Below are positions 32,394 through 42,045 of a DNA stretch of 64,000 bases, piece after piece. The stretch is taken from assembly GCF_030816895.1 (NCBI RefSeq), contig NZ_JAUSYL010000001.1, positions 1,488,001 to 1,552,000 of the forward strand. Direction: 5' to 3'. Origin of the DNA: Clavibacter sp. B3I6 (GTDB lineage: Bacteria > Actinomycetota > Actinomycetes > Actinomycetales > Microbacteriaceae). The stretch's first letter is position 1. Each line of letters starts with the position of its first letter. The translations under genes and the position numbers were made by a program. The notes under the pieces are model-generated. The model was not told the origin of the DNA and did not search any database. It saw only the letters and a program-made list of their open reading frames with translations.

Positions 32394-33432
32394 GTGACCA
32401 GCACCGTGACAGTGAAGAGCGAGACCGGTCGGAAGATCGAGTTCCTCGAGGCCGTCCGTGGCGTCGCGTCGTTCATCGTGGTGCTGCAGCACCTCGTCGC
32501 CCGCGCAGTACCCGGCGTTCGAGGAGTTCAGCCGCGAGTGGGTGGACGCCGGGCGCGTGGGCGTCGTCGCGTTCTTCCTGGTCAGCGGCTACGTGATCCC
32601 GCTCAGCCTGCAGCGGCAGGACACCCGCACCTTCCTCGTGCGCCGCCTCTACCGCCTCTTCCCCCTCTACTGGCTCGTGCTCGGCCTCATGATGCTGTGG
32701 GTCGCCACGACCGGTGAGGGCGAGCTCGGCGGGCCCCTGACGATCATGGCCAACGTGCTGATGGTGCAGGGCGCCGTGGGCATCTACACGATCGTGCCGA
32801 CGGCGTGGACCCTCGGCATCGAGCTCATCTTCTACGGCCAGTCCCTCGTCGCCAAGCTCCTCGGCCGCCTGGATCGGAGCGTCGGCCTGGGCTACGTCTG
32901 GCTGGGCGGCTTCGTCGCGGCCGCGGTGGTCGGGCGGGTCCTGGAGCGCGAGCTGCCGTGGACGCTGCCGCTCCTCCTCTACACGGCCTCCCTCGGGCAC
33001 GCGATCCACCTGCGGGACCGCGACGGATCCACCGCGTGGCGCGGCCTGCTCGTGGCCGGCGCCGTCGGCGTGCCCGTGTTCGCCTACCTCAACGGCGGAC
33101 AGGACCCGGCGTGGCCGCCGTTCGACTACTCCGTGTCGTTCCTGCTCGGCCTCGGCCTGTTCTTCGCCTTCTACGCGTCGCGTCGGGCCGCCCACTCCCG
33201 GGTGCTCATCTGGCTGGGCGCGATCTCGTACGCCGCGTACCTCCTGCACCCGCTGGCCTACCGCGTGATGCGCGCCGTCGGCGTGCCCGAGGGGGCGCCC
33301 CTCGTCGTCGCGGCGATCGCCGCGACCCTCGTCGCGTCCTGGCTCGTGCACCGCTTCGTCGAGGTGCCCTTCATCGGCGTCGCGCGGCGCCTCACGCGCA
33401 ACGCGACACCCGCGCGCACCCGCCGGCACTGA
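32394..33432 (+). pseudogene. Acyltransferase_3 membrane protein, frameshifted
   Basis: The start, GTG at 32394 with GAGGAGA upstream, reads KIEFLEAVRGVASFIVVLQH, the opening of acyltransferase_3 proteins with the catalytic His. The frame then breaks at about 32501-32507 (CCGCGCAG), and the rest of the family, YPAFEEFSREWVDAGRVGVV onward through ten membrane helices, continues in another frame. Total length is 3n+1; loss of one GC dinucleotide or gain of one base would explain it. If intact it would acylate an extracellular sugar. It is either recently inactivated or a sequencing slip, because everything after the break looks conserved. Confidence 0.8.
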
Positions 33433-33608
33433 CCCGCGCTCCTGCGGATCCGGCAGCACCGACTCCGCTCCCGCTCCCCCGGCTTCGACGGCACTGACCC
33501 GCGCTGCCGCTCTCCGGATCCGGCCGCGCAGCCTGCGACGCAGCGCACCGCGGCACCCGCACCGGCGGTCGACCGGCCGCGCGACGACGGCCGCGCCCTG
33601 ACCGGACG

Positions 33609-33646
33609 ACGACGGGCGCCCCTCCCGGAGGAGGAGCGCCCGTCGT
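33609..33646. terminator. Strong bidirectional terminator
   Basis: ACGACGGGCGC (33609-33619) is perfectly inverted at 33636-33646, with a further CCTCC/GGAGG pair and a four-base loop. It lies between the convergent acyltransferase genes. Confidence 0.85.
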
Positions 33647-33670
33647 GGCGTGCACCGGTGCGGCGCGGGC

Positions 33671-35948
33671 TCAGCCGGCCGCGGGCTCCTCGGAGCCGAG
33701 CGTGGCGAGGAGGTCCGACATGATGGGCGCGAGGTCCGCCGACTGGCGGGCCGTGAGGTGCGAGGAGTCGCCGCGCACCGGGATCCCGTTCACGAAGGCG
33801 GGGCACGTGCCCTGGCTGCAGAACCAGCCCTGGGTGTTGACGAACTGCACGGGCTCGCCGACCTCGGTCGCGGCCGCCTGCATGACGCGGGCGTGGCTGA
33901 TGAAGGAGGGCGACACCTCGGACTTGCAGTCGTCCGGCGAGCTCGTCGGCGTCTTGCACTCGACGAGCGCCGTGGCGGCCGGCGGGCGGGACAGGACGAC
34001 CACGTCGGTGGCGGCGGTCTTGAGCGACTGCATGGTGGTGAGCGCGCCCGCCTGCCACTCGCGGTCCGCGGCGCCACCGGTGGCCTTGCTCGAGAGGTAG
34101 GAGTTGTCGAGGGCCTCGCTCACGAGGACCAGCGCCGGCTTCGTGGCGTTCATCTCGCCCAGCGCCCAGGTGCGGAACTCGCCGCACTCCGTGTACTCCG
34201 AGCCGTCCGTGTCGATGCTCGTCACGGTGGAGGCGGGGCAGCGCGCCATGGTGAGCACGCGCACCTTCCAGTCGTCGCCGAGGCTCGTGCGCAGCATGGG
34301 GGCGTAGCTGATGGCGAGCGAGTCGCCGAAAATCACCGCGGTCTTCTCGGGGCCCGCCGACGCGTTGCCGTAGACGCAGTGCTCCGTGTTCGCGACCGCG
34401 TCCTTCACCCGCGGCAGGTCGGCGCCGAGGCAGCCGTCGCCCGCCCACTCGGGGGCGATGACATCGCGGCCGAAGTCGCCGAACGACTCCACCGCGGGAT
34501 CCAGCGCCGGCCACTCGTCGGCCGCGAGGGCCTCGGTGATCTGCTGCGTGCGCGTCTCGAGGGCCGTGCCGGTGGCCTCGACGGGCGCCTGCGGCTCCGC
34601 GGAGGCCTGCGTGCCGCCCGGGATCTGCGTCGGTCCGCCCGGCTCGTCGCGGACGACCGCGAGCGCGACGACGCCCACGACCGCGACCGCGACGACCGAC
34701 AGGGACGCGACGGCCATGCGCAGGCGGGCCTTGGAGGACCGGCGGTTGGGCGACTTCTTCGGGTCGAGCCAGTCGGAGCGGCGGATCGGGTCCTCGACGA
34801 GGTGGAACGACGCCGTGGCGAGCACGAGGGTCGCGGCGACGGCCGCGCCGTAGAAGGGGAGCGTGCCGGTGCCGAGCACCGAGGCGAGCAGGATGATCGC
34901 CGGGAAGTGCCAGAGGTACAGCGAGAACGACAGGCGGCCGATGTAGGTCGTCACCGGGTTCGTGATCGGCGCCATGGCCTTCGAGACGCCGCCGATGCCG
35001 AGAGGCGATGACCAGCGCGGTCGACAGCACCGGGAGGAGGCCCGACGGGACCGGGAAGGCGCGGTCGCCGGCGATGACGAAGAACGACGCGACGATGCCC
35101 GCGAGGCCGACGTAGCCGAGGACCGGGCGGAGCGCGGCGGGCAGCGTGCCGATGCGGGCCGCGAAGATCGCGAGGAGGGCGCCGATGCCGAGCTCCCACG
35201 CGCGGGAGAAGGTGGAGAAGTACGCGACGGTCGGGCGGGCCGAGGTCTCGTAGAAGCCCCACGCCAGCGACGCGACGATGAGGGCGCCGACGGTGAGGCC
35301 CATGGCGAGCGGCACGAGGCGAGCGCGCTCACGGCGCGACTTGGTGCGGCGGCGAACGAGCGTGATCACGAGGACCATCAGCACGGGCCAGACGACGTAG
35401 AACTGCTCCTCCACGGAGAGGGACCAGTAGTGGCGGAACGGCGAGATGGGCCCGTCGGCGGCGAAGTAGTCGGTCCCGGCGCTCGCGAAGTGCCAGTTGG
35501 AGACGAAGAGCGCGGACCAGAGGGCGTCCCACAGGCTCGCCTGCGCGCGCACCACGTTGAAGACGAGGAACGAGACGGCCGTGGTGACCACGAGCACGAG
35601 GAGCGCGGCCGGCATGATGCGGCGGACGCGGCGCTTGTAGAAGTCGAGGAACGAGATCTTCCGCGTGCGCTCGTACTCCTTGAGCAGCAGGCCGGTGATG
35701 AGGAACCCGCTGATGACGAAGAAGACGTCGACGCCGACGAAGCCGCCGGACGGCCAGCCGACGAGGTGGTCGACGATGACGGCGATGACCGCGAGGGCCC
35801 GCAGCCCCTCGACGTCGGGGCGGAATCCGCGGTTCACCGCGACAGGCGAATCCCCCGTGGGAGGAGGGTTCTTGCTGCGTCGGGCGGAGCGCAGCTCCGA
35901 CTGGTCCGGGAGCGCGGGGGTGCCCCGGCGAAATGTCTGCGAGCTCAT
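33671..35948 (-). pseudogene. Acyltransferase_3-SGNH fusion (OafA/YrhL type), frameshifted
   Basis: Reading from ATG 35948, residues 40-310 form an acyltransferase_3 domain (FRPDVEGLRALAVIAVIVDH with the catalytic His; FRHYWSLSVEEQFYVVWPVL). After LSTALVIA the frame changes at about 35004-35010, and the rest follows in another frame: two last helices, a linker, and an SGNH domain with VIFGDSLAISYAP and DSSHLTARQ. Total length is 3n+1. The intact protein would be about 758 residues, an O-acetyltransferase that carries acyl groups across the membrane and onto glycans. It is divergent from the Wzc-like gene. Dead gene or sequence error cannot be decided here. Confidence 0.82.
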
Positions 35949-36072
35949 GGCCTCGGTCCCAACTGACTCGTGTACCGCCGTGCAGCACTGCTGTAGGAGC
36001 GACCATAACAGGGCCCCGGAGGGCCGACCACGCCCCGGACGGGGGCGTTCGGCACTGCCTGCGCCGCCCGTG

Positions 36073-36102
36073 GGCTGTGTGATGATAGACAGCCGAGGCT
36101 GT
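36073..36102. promoter_or_regulatory. GGCTGT repeats upstream of the chain-length/kinase gene
   Basis: GGCTGT (36073-36078), its inverse ACAGCC (36089-36094) and a third copy GGCTGT (36097-36102) lie 60-90 bases before the ATG at 36163. They form a candidate binding site in the start region of the polysaccharide genes. Confidence 0.4.
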
Positions 36103-36162
36103 GGATATCCCACGTATGCGGACACTCCGCGCCTGTGTGCTTTTGGGGAAGGGTTCTTAGTT

Positions 36163-37575
36163 ATGGCGCTCCGTGACTTCATTCGGATGCTGCGTAGGGG
36201 CGCGGTGCTGATCATCCTGACGCTCCTGGTCGGGGTCGGCGCCGCGGCTGCCTTCTCCCTCCTCCAGACCCCCGAGTACGAGGCGTCCACCAAGGTGTTC
36301 GTCGCCCCCAGCAGCTCGGGCAGCGTCTCGGAGCTCCAGCAGGGCAACAACTTCACCCAGCAGGCGGTGAAGAGCTACGCGGACGTCGTCACGACCCGCG
36401 CCGTGCTCCAGCCGGTCATCGACGAGTTCGGCCTCGACATCACGTCGCGCGAGCTCGCCGAGTCCGTCCGCGCCTCGGCGCCGCTCGACACCACCATCAT
36501 CGACATCACGGTCACGGACGAGAACCGACAGGACGCCGCGACCCTCGCGGACGCCATCGGCGCCAGCCTCACCACCGTCGTCGGCACGCTCGTCCCCGAG
36601 ACCATCGAGGGCACGGCCCAGGTGCAGATCACGCAGCTCGAGCAGGCGGAGATCCCCGAGGCGCCCTCCTCGCCGAACCTGCCGGTCAACATCATCGTCG
36701 GCGCCATCATCGGCCTCCTCGTCGGCGTGGGCATCAGCCTCCTCCGCGAGACGCTCGACAACCGCATCCGCGGGGAGCGCGACGTCGAGCTCGTCACGAC
36801 CAAGCCCATCCTCGGCGGCATCGCGTTCGACCCCAAGGCGACCGAGCGTCCGCTCATCGTCCAGGACGACCCGCGCAGCCCCCGTGCGGAGTCCTTCCGC
36901 AGCCTCCGCACCAACCTCCAGTTCCTGGAGTTCGGCGGCCGCTCGCGCAGCTTCGTCATCACCTCCTCCATCCAGGGCGAGGGCAAGTCGACGACCAGCT
37001 CGAACCTGGCGCTGGCGCTGGCCGACTCCGGCATCAAGGTCGTCCTCATCGACGCCGACCTCCGCCGCCCGCGCCTCGCCTCCTACATGGGGCTCGAGGG
37101 CGCCGTGGGCCTCACCGACATCCTCATCGGCCGCGCCGAGATCGAGGACGTCATCCAGCCCTGGGGCTCGGGCATGCTCTCGATCCTGCCCGCCGGCCAG
37201 ATCCCGCCGAACCCGTCCGAGCTCCTCGGCTCGCAGGGCATGGCGCGCCTGCTGCAGGACCTCGAGGAGCGCTACGACGTCGTCCTCATCGACGCCCCGC
37301 CGCTGCTCCCCGTCACCGACGCGGCGATCCTGTCCAAGAACGCCGGCGGCGCGATCGTCGTCGTCGCCGCGGGCCGCACGCACCGCACCCAGCTGAAGAG
37401 CGCGATCGCCAACCTCACCAACGTGGGCGCGGACGTGCTCGGCCTCGTCATCACCATGCTCCCCACCAAGGGCCCGGACGCGTACGGCTACGGCCACTAC
37501 GGCTACGGGTACGGGTACACGGAGGATCGCGACGGGCAGAAGACCAAGGCGCCCATCGAGAAGATCAAGGCGTAG
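36163..37575 (+). CDS. Wzz/Wzc-type chain-length determinant with tyrosine autokinase domain
   Basis: A 470-residue protein controlling length and export of the polysaccharide. Residues 1-195 are a Wzz domain with helices at both ends (RGAVLIILTLLVGVGAAAAF and VNIIVGAIIGLLVGVGISLL). The cytoplasmic BY-kinase domain has Walker A SIQGEGKSTTSSNLA, Walker A' VVLIDADLRRPRL and Walker B VVLIDAPPLLPV. The C-terminus has a cluster of six tyrosines within AYGYGHYGYGYGYTED, the usual autophosphorylation tail. One-chain fusion of adaptor and kinase is the proteobacterial/actinobacterial form. A tyrosine phosphatase gene follows after nine bases. Confidence 0.93.
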   Translation: MALRDFIRMLRRGAVLIILTLLVGVGAAAAFSLLQTPEYEASTKVFVAPSSSGSVSELQQGNNFTQQAVKSYADVVTTRAVLQPVIDEFGLDITSRELAESVRASAPLDTTIIDITVTDENRQDAATLADAIGASLTTVVGTLVPETIEGTAQVQITQLEQAEIPEAPSSPNLPVNIIVGAIIGLLVGVGISLLRETLDNRIRGERDVELVTTKPILGGIAFDPKATERPLIVQDDPRSPRAESFRSLRTNLQFLEFGGRSRSFVITSSIQGEGKSTTSSNLALALADSGIKVVLIDADLRRPRLASYMGLEGAVGLTDILIGRAEIEDVIQPWGSGMLSILPAGQIPPNPSELLGSQGMARLLQDLEERYDVVLIDAPPLLPVTDAAILSKNAGGAIVVVAAGRTHRTQLKSAIANLTNVGADVLGLVITMLPTKGPDAYGYGHYGYGYGYTEDRDGQKTKAPIEKIKA

Positions 37576-37584
37576 CGCCCCTCC

Positions 37585-38304
37585 ATGTCGGACATCGCCC
37601 CCACCAGCCGCAGGGCCGCACGCGCGGCCCTCGGCGGCTCCTCCGCCGAGCCCGTCGACGACGGCGCCTTCCGCGTCCTCTTCGTCTGCTCGGGCAACAT
37701 CTGCCGCTCCCCGCTCGCCGAGCAGGTGCTGCGGGCGCGCGTCCGGGCGATCTTCGGCGGCGACGCCGCCCAGGCCGACGCGGTCGTGCGCTTCTCCAGC
37801 GCCGGCACCATCGCGGCGGAGGGCCAGCGGATGCCGGAGCAGGCCGCGGAGCTGTCGGTGCGCTACGGCGGGGACCCGAGCGAGCACGAGGCCCGCTACC
37901 TGACGCCCGCGATCATCCAGGGCACCGACCTCGTCCTCACCATGGCGCGCGAGCACCGCAGCCTCGTGGTGCGCGCGCTCCCGCGCGCCAACCGCTTCAC
38001 GTTCACGCTCCGCGAGTTCGCGGCCCTCTTCGAGCACCTCGTCGAGGTCACCGGGGACGAGAAGCACATCTCCTGCGACGGGGACGTGTCCGCGCAGCTG
38101 CGGGCGCTCGTCCCGCTCATCGCGGCGCAGCGGGGCGTGACCCTGCCGCCCGCGCACGAGGACGACTACGACGTGGTCGACCCGTACCGCCGATCGCAGG
38201 ACACGTACGACGCGTCCGGCGAGCAGGCGGGCGGCGCCATCGAGTCCGTCCTGTCCTCGGTGCGCGCCGTGACGCGCACCGACGCCCCGCGCCCCCGGGA
38301 CTGA
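37585..38304 (+). CDS. Low-molecular-weight protein tyrosine phosphatase
   Basis: A 239-residue protein with a 29-residue N-terminal extension followed by the phosphatase loop VLFVCSGNICRSPLAEQ (CX5R) and the general-acid Asp in DDYDVVDPYRRS. It is longer than the usual 150-160 residues because of insertions around EVTGDEKHISCDGD and a Ser/Ala-rich tail. Directly behind the Wzc-like kinase, it should dephosphorylate the kinase's tyrosine cluster and so tune polymer assembly, as Wzb does for Wzc. The pairing is well known; the specific partner is inferred. Confidence 0.92.
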   Translation: MSDIAPTSRRAARAALGGSSAEPVDDGAFRVLFVCSGNICRSPLAEQVLRARVRAIFGGDAAQADAVVRFSSAGTIAAEGQRMPEQAAELSVRYGGDPSEHEARYLTPAIIQGTDLVLTMAREHRSLVVRALPRANRFTFTLREFAALFEHLVEVTGDEKHISCDGDVSAQLRALVPLIAAQRGVTLPPAHEDDYDVVDPYRRSQDTYDASGEQAGGAIESVLSSVRAVTRTDAPRPRD

Positions 38305-38328
38305 CCCGGGAGGACGACCACCGGATGC

Positions 38329-38376
38329 GGGGGCCCACGAAGCCCCCCTGACCGCCGACGGCCCCCCACCGGGGCC
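38329..38376 (+). terminator. Two tandem hairpins before the sugar-transferase gene
   Basis: GGGGGC/GCCCCC (38329-38334 with 38342-38347) is followed by GGCCCC/GGGGCC (38360-38365 with 38371-38376), ending 17 bases before the next start. They could terminate the kinase/phosphatase message, or attenuate entry into the long operon. Confidence 0.5.
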
Positions 38377-38393
38377 ACTTCCCCGAGGGAACC

Positions 38394-39869
38394 GTGACCA
38401 CGCAGCAGACACGACGCACCGCCGAGCCCCAGGAGGGCTCGCGATGGCGGGTCGTCTACGCCCGACGCCTCGCGCTCAGCGACGCCGTCGTCATCGTCGT
38501 CACCACGTTCGGCGTCCAGTACCTGTGGTTCGGCACGTCGGCCGGCGCGGTGGACCTGGGCGACGACGCCCCCGACATCGCCGTGAACTACACGATCGTC
38601 TCCTGCGTGCTGGTCCTCGCGTGGATGGCCGTCCTGCACATCACGAGCACGCGGGACTACCGGGTCGTCGGCACCGGCACCCAGGAGTACCGCCGGGTGG
38701 CCGACGCGACGCTGCGCCTCTTCGGCGTCATCGCCATCGTCGCCTTCCTGGTCAACATCGACCTCGCCCGCGGCTACATCGTGACCGGCCTGCCGCTCGG
38801 CCTCCTGCTCCTGCTCACGTCCCGCGCCCTCTGGCGCGCGTGGCTGTCCGCCCAGCGCCGTCGCGGCGACTACTCCTCGCTGATCCTCCTGGTCGGCTCG
38901 CTGGAGAGCGTCACCGTCACGGCCGCGACGCTCCGGCGCGCGCCCGCCGCCGGCTACCGCGTCGTCGGCGCCTGCCTCACGGGCGACGTCCGCCCGGCGC
39001 GGCTGCCCGACCTCGACGTGCCCGTGCTCGGCCACGCGGACGATGCCCTGCGCGCGCTCGAGTCGGTGGGCGCGGACACGCTCGTCATCACGTCGAGCGA
39101 CGAGCTGCCGCCCGAGCGCATCCGCGAGATCGGCTGGTCGCTCGAGCCCGGCCGCCACCACCTGGTGATGGCGCCCGGCCTCACCGACGTCGGCGGTCCG
39201 CGGATCCACACCCGCCCGGTCGCCGGCCTCCCGCTCCTGCACGTGGAGACGCCGCGCCTGGAGAGCCGCAAGCTCCTCACGAAGCGCCTGTTCGACGTCG
39301 TGGTCTCGTCCGTCACGCTCATCGTGCTCAGCCCGCTGCTCCTGGTCATCGCGATCCTCATCAAGGCGACCAGCCCGGGCACGGTGCTCTACCGCCAGGA
39401 GCGCATCGGCCGGAACGGCCAGCCGTTCGCCATGCTCAAGTTCCGCAGCATGCGGCAGGGCGCCGACGCGGAGCTGTTCACGCTCCTGGAGGAGCGGGGC
39501 GCCGGGGACACCCCGCTGTTCAAGGTCGAGGACGACCCCCGCGTCACGCGCGTGGGAGCCGTGCTCCGGCGGTACTCGCTCGACGAGCTGCCGCAGTTCG
39601 CGAACGTGCTGGCCGGGTCGATGAGCCTCATCGGTCCCCGCCCGCAGCGCGAGAGCGAGGTGGCCCTGTACGACAGCGTCGCCCGCCGACGCCTGCTCAT
39701 CAAGCCCGGCATGAGCGGCCTCTGGCAGGTCAGCGGCCGATCGACCCTGTCCTGGGAGGACGCCATCCGACTCGACCTGTACTACGTGGAGAACTGGTCG
39801 CTCACGGGCGACATCGTGATCCTCGCGCGCACCTTCGCCGCCGTCATCCGCGCGGAAGGGGCCTACTGA
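38394..39869 (+). CDS. Polyprenyl-phosphate sugar phosphotransferase (initiating enzyme)
   Basis: A 491-residue protein that puts the first sugar phosphate on undecaprenyl phosphate. The N-terminal part has four transmembrane helices and a CoA-binding-like Rossmann domain. The C-terminal bacterial sugar transferase domain (about 290-491) contains LYRQERIGRNGQPFAMLKFR, DELPQFANVLAGSMSLIGPR and KPGMSGLWQVSGRSTLSWED. This is the WbaP/CpsE type that usually uses UDP-Gal or UDP-Glc. The GTG at 38394 has no strong ribosome site. It is the first gene of a seven-gene overlapping operon. Confidence 0.95.
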   Translation: MTTQQTRRTAEPQEGSRWRVVYARRLALSDAVVIVVTTFGVQYLWFGTSAGAVDLGDDAPDIAVNYTIVSCVLVLAWMAVLHITSTRDYRVVGTGTQEYRRVADATLRLFGVIAIVAFLVNIDLARGYIVTGLPLGLLLLLTSRALWRAWLSAQRRRGDYSSLILLVGSLESVTVTAATLRRAPAAGYRVVGACLTGDVRPARLPDLDVPVLGHADDALRALESVGADTLVITSSDELPPERIREIGWSLEPGRHHLVMAPGLTDVGGPRIHTRPVAGLPLLHVETPRLESRKLLTKRLFDVVVSSVTLIVLSPLLLVIAILIKATSPGTVLYRQERIGRNGQPFAMLKFRSMRQGADAELFTLLEERGAGDTPLFKVEDDPRVTRVGAVLRRYSLDELPQFANVLAGSMSLIGPRPQRESEVALYDSVARRRLLIKPGMSGLWQVSGRSTLSWEDAIRLDLYYVENWSLTGDIVILARTFAAVIRAEGAY

Positions 39870-40999
39870 TGACCGGGTTGCTGGTGCAGGAGTGGATCGA
39901 GAAGTCCGGCGGGTCCGAGAAGGTCTTCGACGCGTTCGCGCGCGCCTTCCCCGACGCGGACATGTTCGCGCTCTGGACGGACGACCCGGGCCGCTACGGC
40001 GACCGCCACGTGCGGGAGAGCTGGCTGGCCCGCACGCCGCTCCGCAGCAGGAAGCCCCTCGCGCTGCCGTTCATGCCGCTCACGTGGAGCGCGCTCGACC
40101 TCGACGCCTACGAGTGGACGCTGTCGAGCTCGCACCTGTTCGCGCACCACATCGGCCAGGGCGACCAGCGCACGCGCCAGCACGTCTACGTGCACAGCCC
40201 CGCGCGCTACCTCTGGGCCCCCGAGCTCGACCAGCGCGGCGCGAACCCGCTCGTGCGGGCCGTCGCGCCGCCGCTGCGCGCCCTCGACCGTCGGCGCGCG
40301 CAGGCGTCGCTCGCCCAGTTCGCCGCCAACAGCGCGTTCGTGCAGGAGCGGATCCGCGTGTCCTGGGACGTCGACTCGCAGGTCATCCACCCGCCGGTGG
40401 ACGCCACCGCGATCCGGGCGACCGCGTCCTGGGAGGACACGCTCACGGGAGCCGACGCGGCTCTCGCGGAGTCGCTGCCCGAGAGCTTCCTGCTCGGCGC
40501 CAGCCGCTTCGTGCCCTACAAGCGCCTCGACCTCGTGATCCGCGCGGGCGAGGCCGCTGGCCTGCCCGTCGTGCTCGCCGGGTCCGGGCCCCTCGCGGAG
40601 GAGCTCCAGGCCCGGGCCGCCGCGGCGCGCGTGCCCGTCACGATCATCCCGCGCCCGTCGGACGCCCTCCTCTACACGCTCTACCAGCGCGCGGTCGCGT
40701 ACGTGTTCCCGCCGGTCGAGGACTTCGGGATCATGCCCGTCGAGGCGATGGCCGCGGGCGCCCGGGTGCTCGTCAGCGACGTCGGCGGCGCCACGGAGAG
40801 CGTGATCGACGGCGTGACGGGCGTGCACATGCACGACTGGGAGGGCGCCGGCCTGGCCGACGCCGTCGCCCGCGCCGCGGCGCTGGACCCCGCGGACAGC
40901 GTCCGCCGCTCCGCCGACTTCGACGTGGCCGCATTCGAGCGCCGCATCGCCGCCTGGGTCCGCCACGACGGCGCCCTCGTCGACGGGAGGGGCGCCTGA
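39869..40999 (+). CDS. Family 4 glycosyltransferase
   Basis: A 376-residue GT-B enzyme that opens with LVQEWIEKSGGSEKVFDAFA, a pattern of family 4 enzymes acting on lipid-linked oligosaccharides. It has the nucleotide-sugar region LLGASRFVPYKRLDLVIRAG and the EX7E motif in PPVEDFGIMPVEAMAAGARV. The start codon shares one base with the preceding stop (TGATG). It should add the second or third sugar of the repeat unit at the cytoplasmic face; the sugar is not predictable. Confidence 0.9.
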   Translation: MTGLLVQEWIEKSGGSEKVFDAFARAFPDADMFALWTDDPGRYGDRHVRESWLARTPLRSRKPLALPFMPLTWSALDLDAYEWTLSSSHLFAHHIGQGDQRTRQHVYVHSPARYLWAPELDQRGANPLVRAVAPPLRALDRRRAQASLAQFAANSAFVQERIRVSWDVDSQVIHPPVDATAIRATASWEDTLTGADAALAESLPESFLLGASRFVPYKRLDLVIRAGEAAGLPVVLAGSGPLAEELQARAAAARVPVTIIPRPSDALLYTLYQRAVAYVFPPVEDFGIMPVEAMAAGARVLVSDVGGATESVIDGVTGVHMHDWEGAGLADAVARAAALDPADSVRRSADFDVAAFERRIAAWVRHDGALVDGRGA

Positions 41000-42045
41000 T
41001 GCGCCGGCTCGTCGTCAACCAGGCCTACGCGGGGCAGCGCATCACCGGCCAGCAGCGCTACGCGGTCGAGATCGCGCGCGCGCTCGAGGGCCAGCCCGGC
41101 GTCACGCGCGCCACGCCCTCGGACGCGATCGCGTCCTCGGGCGCCCGCAGCTGGCTCTGGGTGCAGACCGCCCTGCCGTGGATGACGCGCCGGGACGTGC
41201 TCCTGTCGCTCACGAGCCGCGCCCCCCTCGTGCACCGCCGCCACATCGTCGTCGTGCACGACCTCTTCGTGATCACGAACCCGGAGTGGTACAGCCGGGA
41301 GTACGTGGTGACCCACGTGCCGCTGCTGAAGGCGAACCTCCGGGACGCCCGCGTCATCGTGACGGTCAGCGAGCCCGTCGCCGAGCAGGTCCGCGAGCTC
41401 GGGCTCTCCAGCGCGCCCGTCGTGGTCGCGCCGAACGCGCCGAGCCCCGTCTTCAGCGCGCCGCGCGGAGCCGAGGAGCGCGCCGAGGTCCTCGCCCGGC
41501 ACGGGGTGGCCGACGGCGGGTACCTCCTCGCGGTCGGCAGCATGGATCCGCGGAAGAACCTCCCGCGCCTCGCCGAGGCGTACCTCGCCCTGCCCGCGGA
41601 GACCCGGGCGGCCGTGCCGCTCGTGCTCGTGGGCGCGCGCAGCGCCGTGTTCGGCGACGTCGACCTGGCCGCCTCGGACGACATCAAGCTGGCCGGCTAC
41701 GTGTCCGACGACGAGCTCGCCGTGCTCTACGCGGCCTCGCGCGGCGTCGTGTTCCCGAGCCTGGCCGAGGGATTCGGCCTGCCCCTCGTGGAGGCGATGG
41801 TCGCGGGCGCCCGCCTCGCGGTGTCCGACATCCCCGTGTTCCACTGGATCTGCGGGGACGACGCCGACTACTTCTCCCCCGGCGACGTGTCCGCCGTCAC
41901 GGACGCCCTCGCCCGCCTGGCCGCCGCGGCGCCGCTCGACGACGAGGAGGCCGCGCGCATCCGCCGCGCCGTCACCTCCCGCTTCGACTGGCGGATGAGC
42001 GCGCGCACCGTCCACGACGCGTACCAGAGCATCGGGACGCGATGA
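40999..42045 (+). CDS. Family 4 glycosyltransferase
   Basis: A 348-residue GT-B enzyme with an N-terminal HRRHIVVVHDLFVITNPEW, LAVGSMDPRKNLPRLAEAYL in the donor site, and SLAEGFGLPLVEAMVAGARL carrying the EX7E pair. It is not closely similar to the preceding enzyme, so the two probably add different sugars. ATG overlaps the previous stop and the stop overlaps the flippase ATG, as in the rest of the operon. Confidence 0.9.
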   Translation: MRRLVVNQAYAGQRITGQQRYAVEIARALEGQPGVTRATPSDAIASSGARSWLWVQTALPWMTRRDVLLSLTSRAPLVHRRHIVVVHDLFVITNPEWYSREYVVTHVPLLKANLRDARVIVTVSEPVAEQVRELGLSSAPVVVAPNAPSPVFSAPRGAEERAEVLARHGVADGGYLLAVGSMDPRKNLPRLAEAYLALPAETRAAVPLVLVGARSAVFGDVDLAASDDIKLAGYVSDDELAVLYAASRGVVFPSLAEGFGLPLVEAMVAGARLAVSDIPVFHWICGDDADYFSPGDVSAVTDALARLAAAAPLDDEEAARIRRAVTSRFDWRMSARTVHDAYQSIGTR

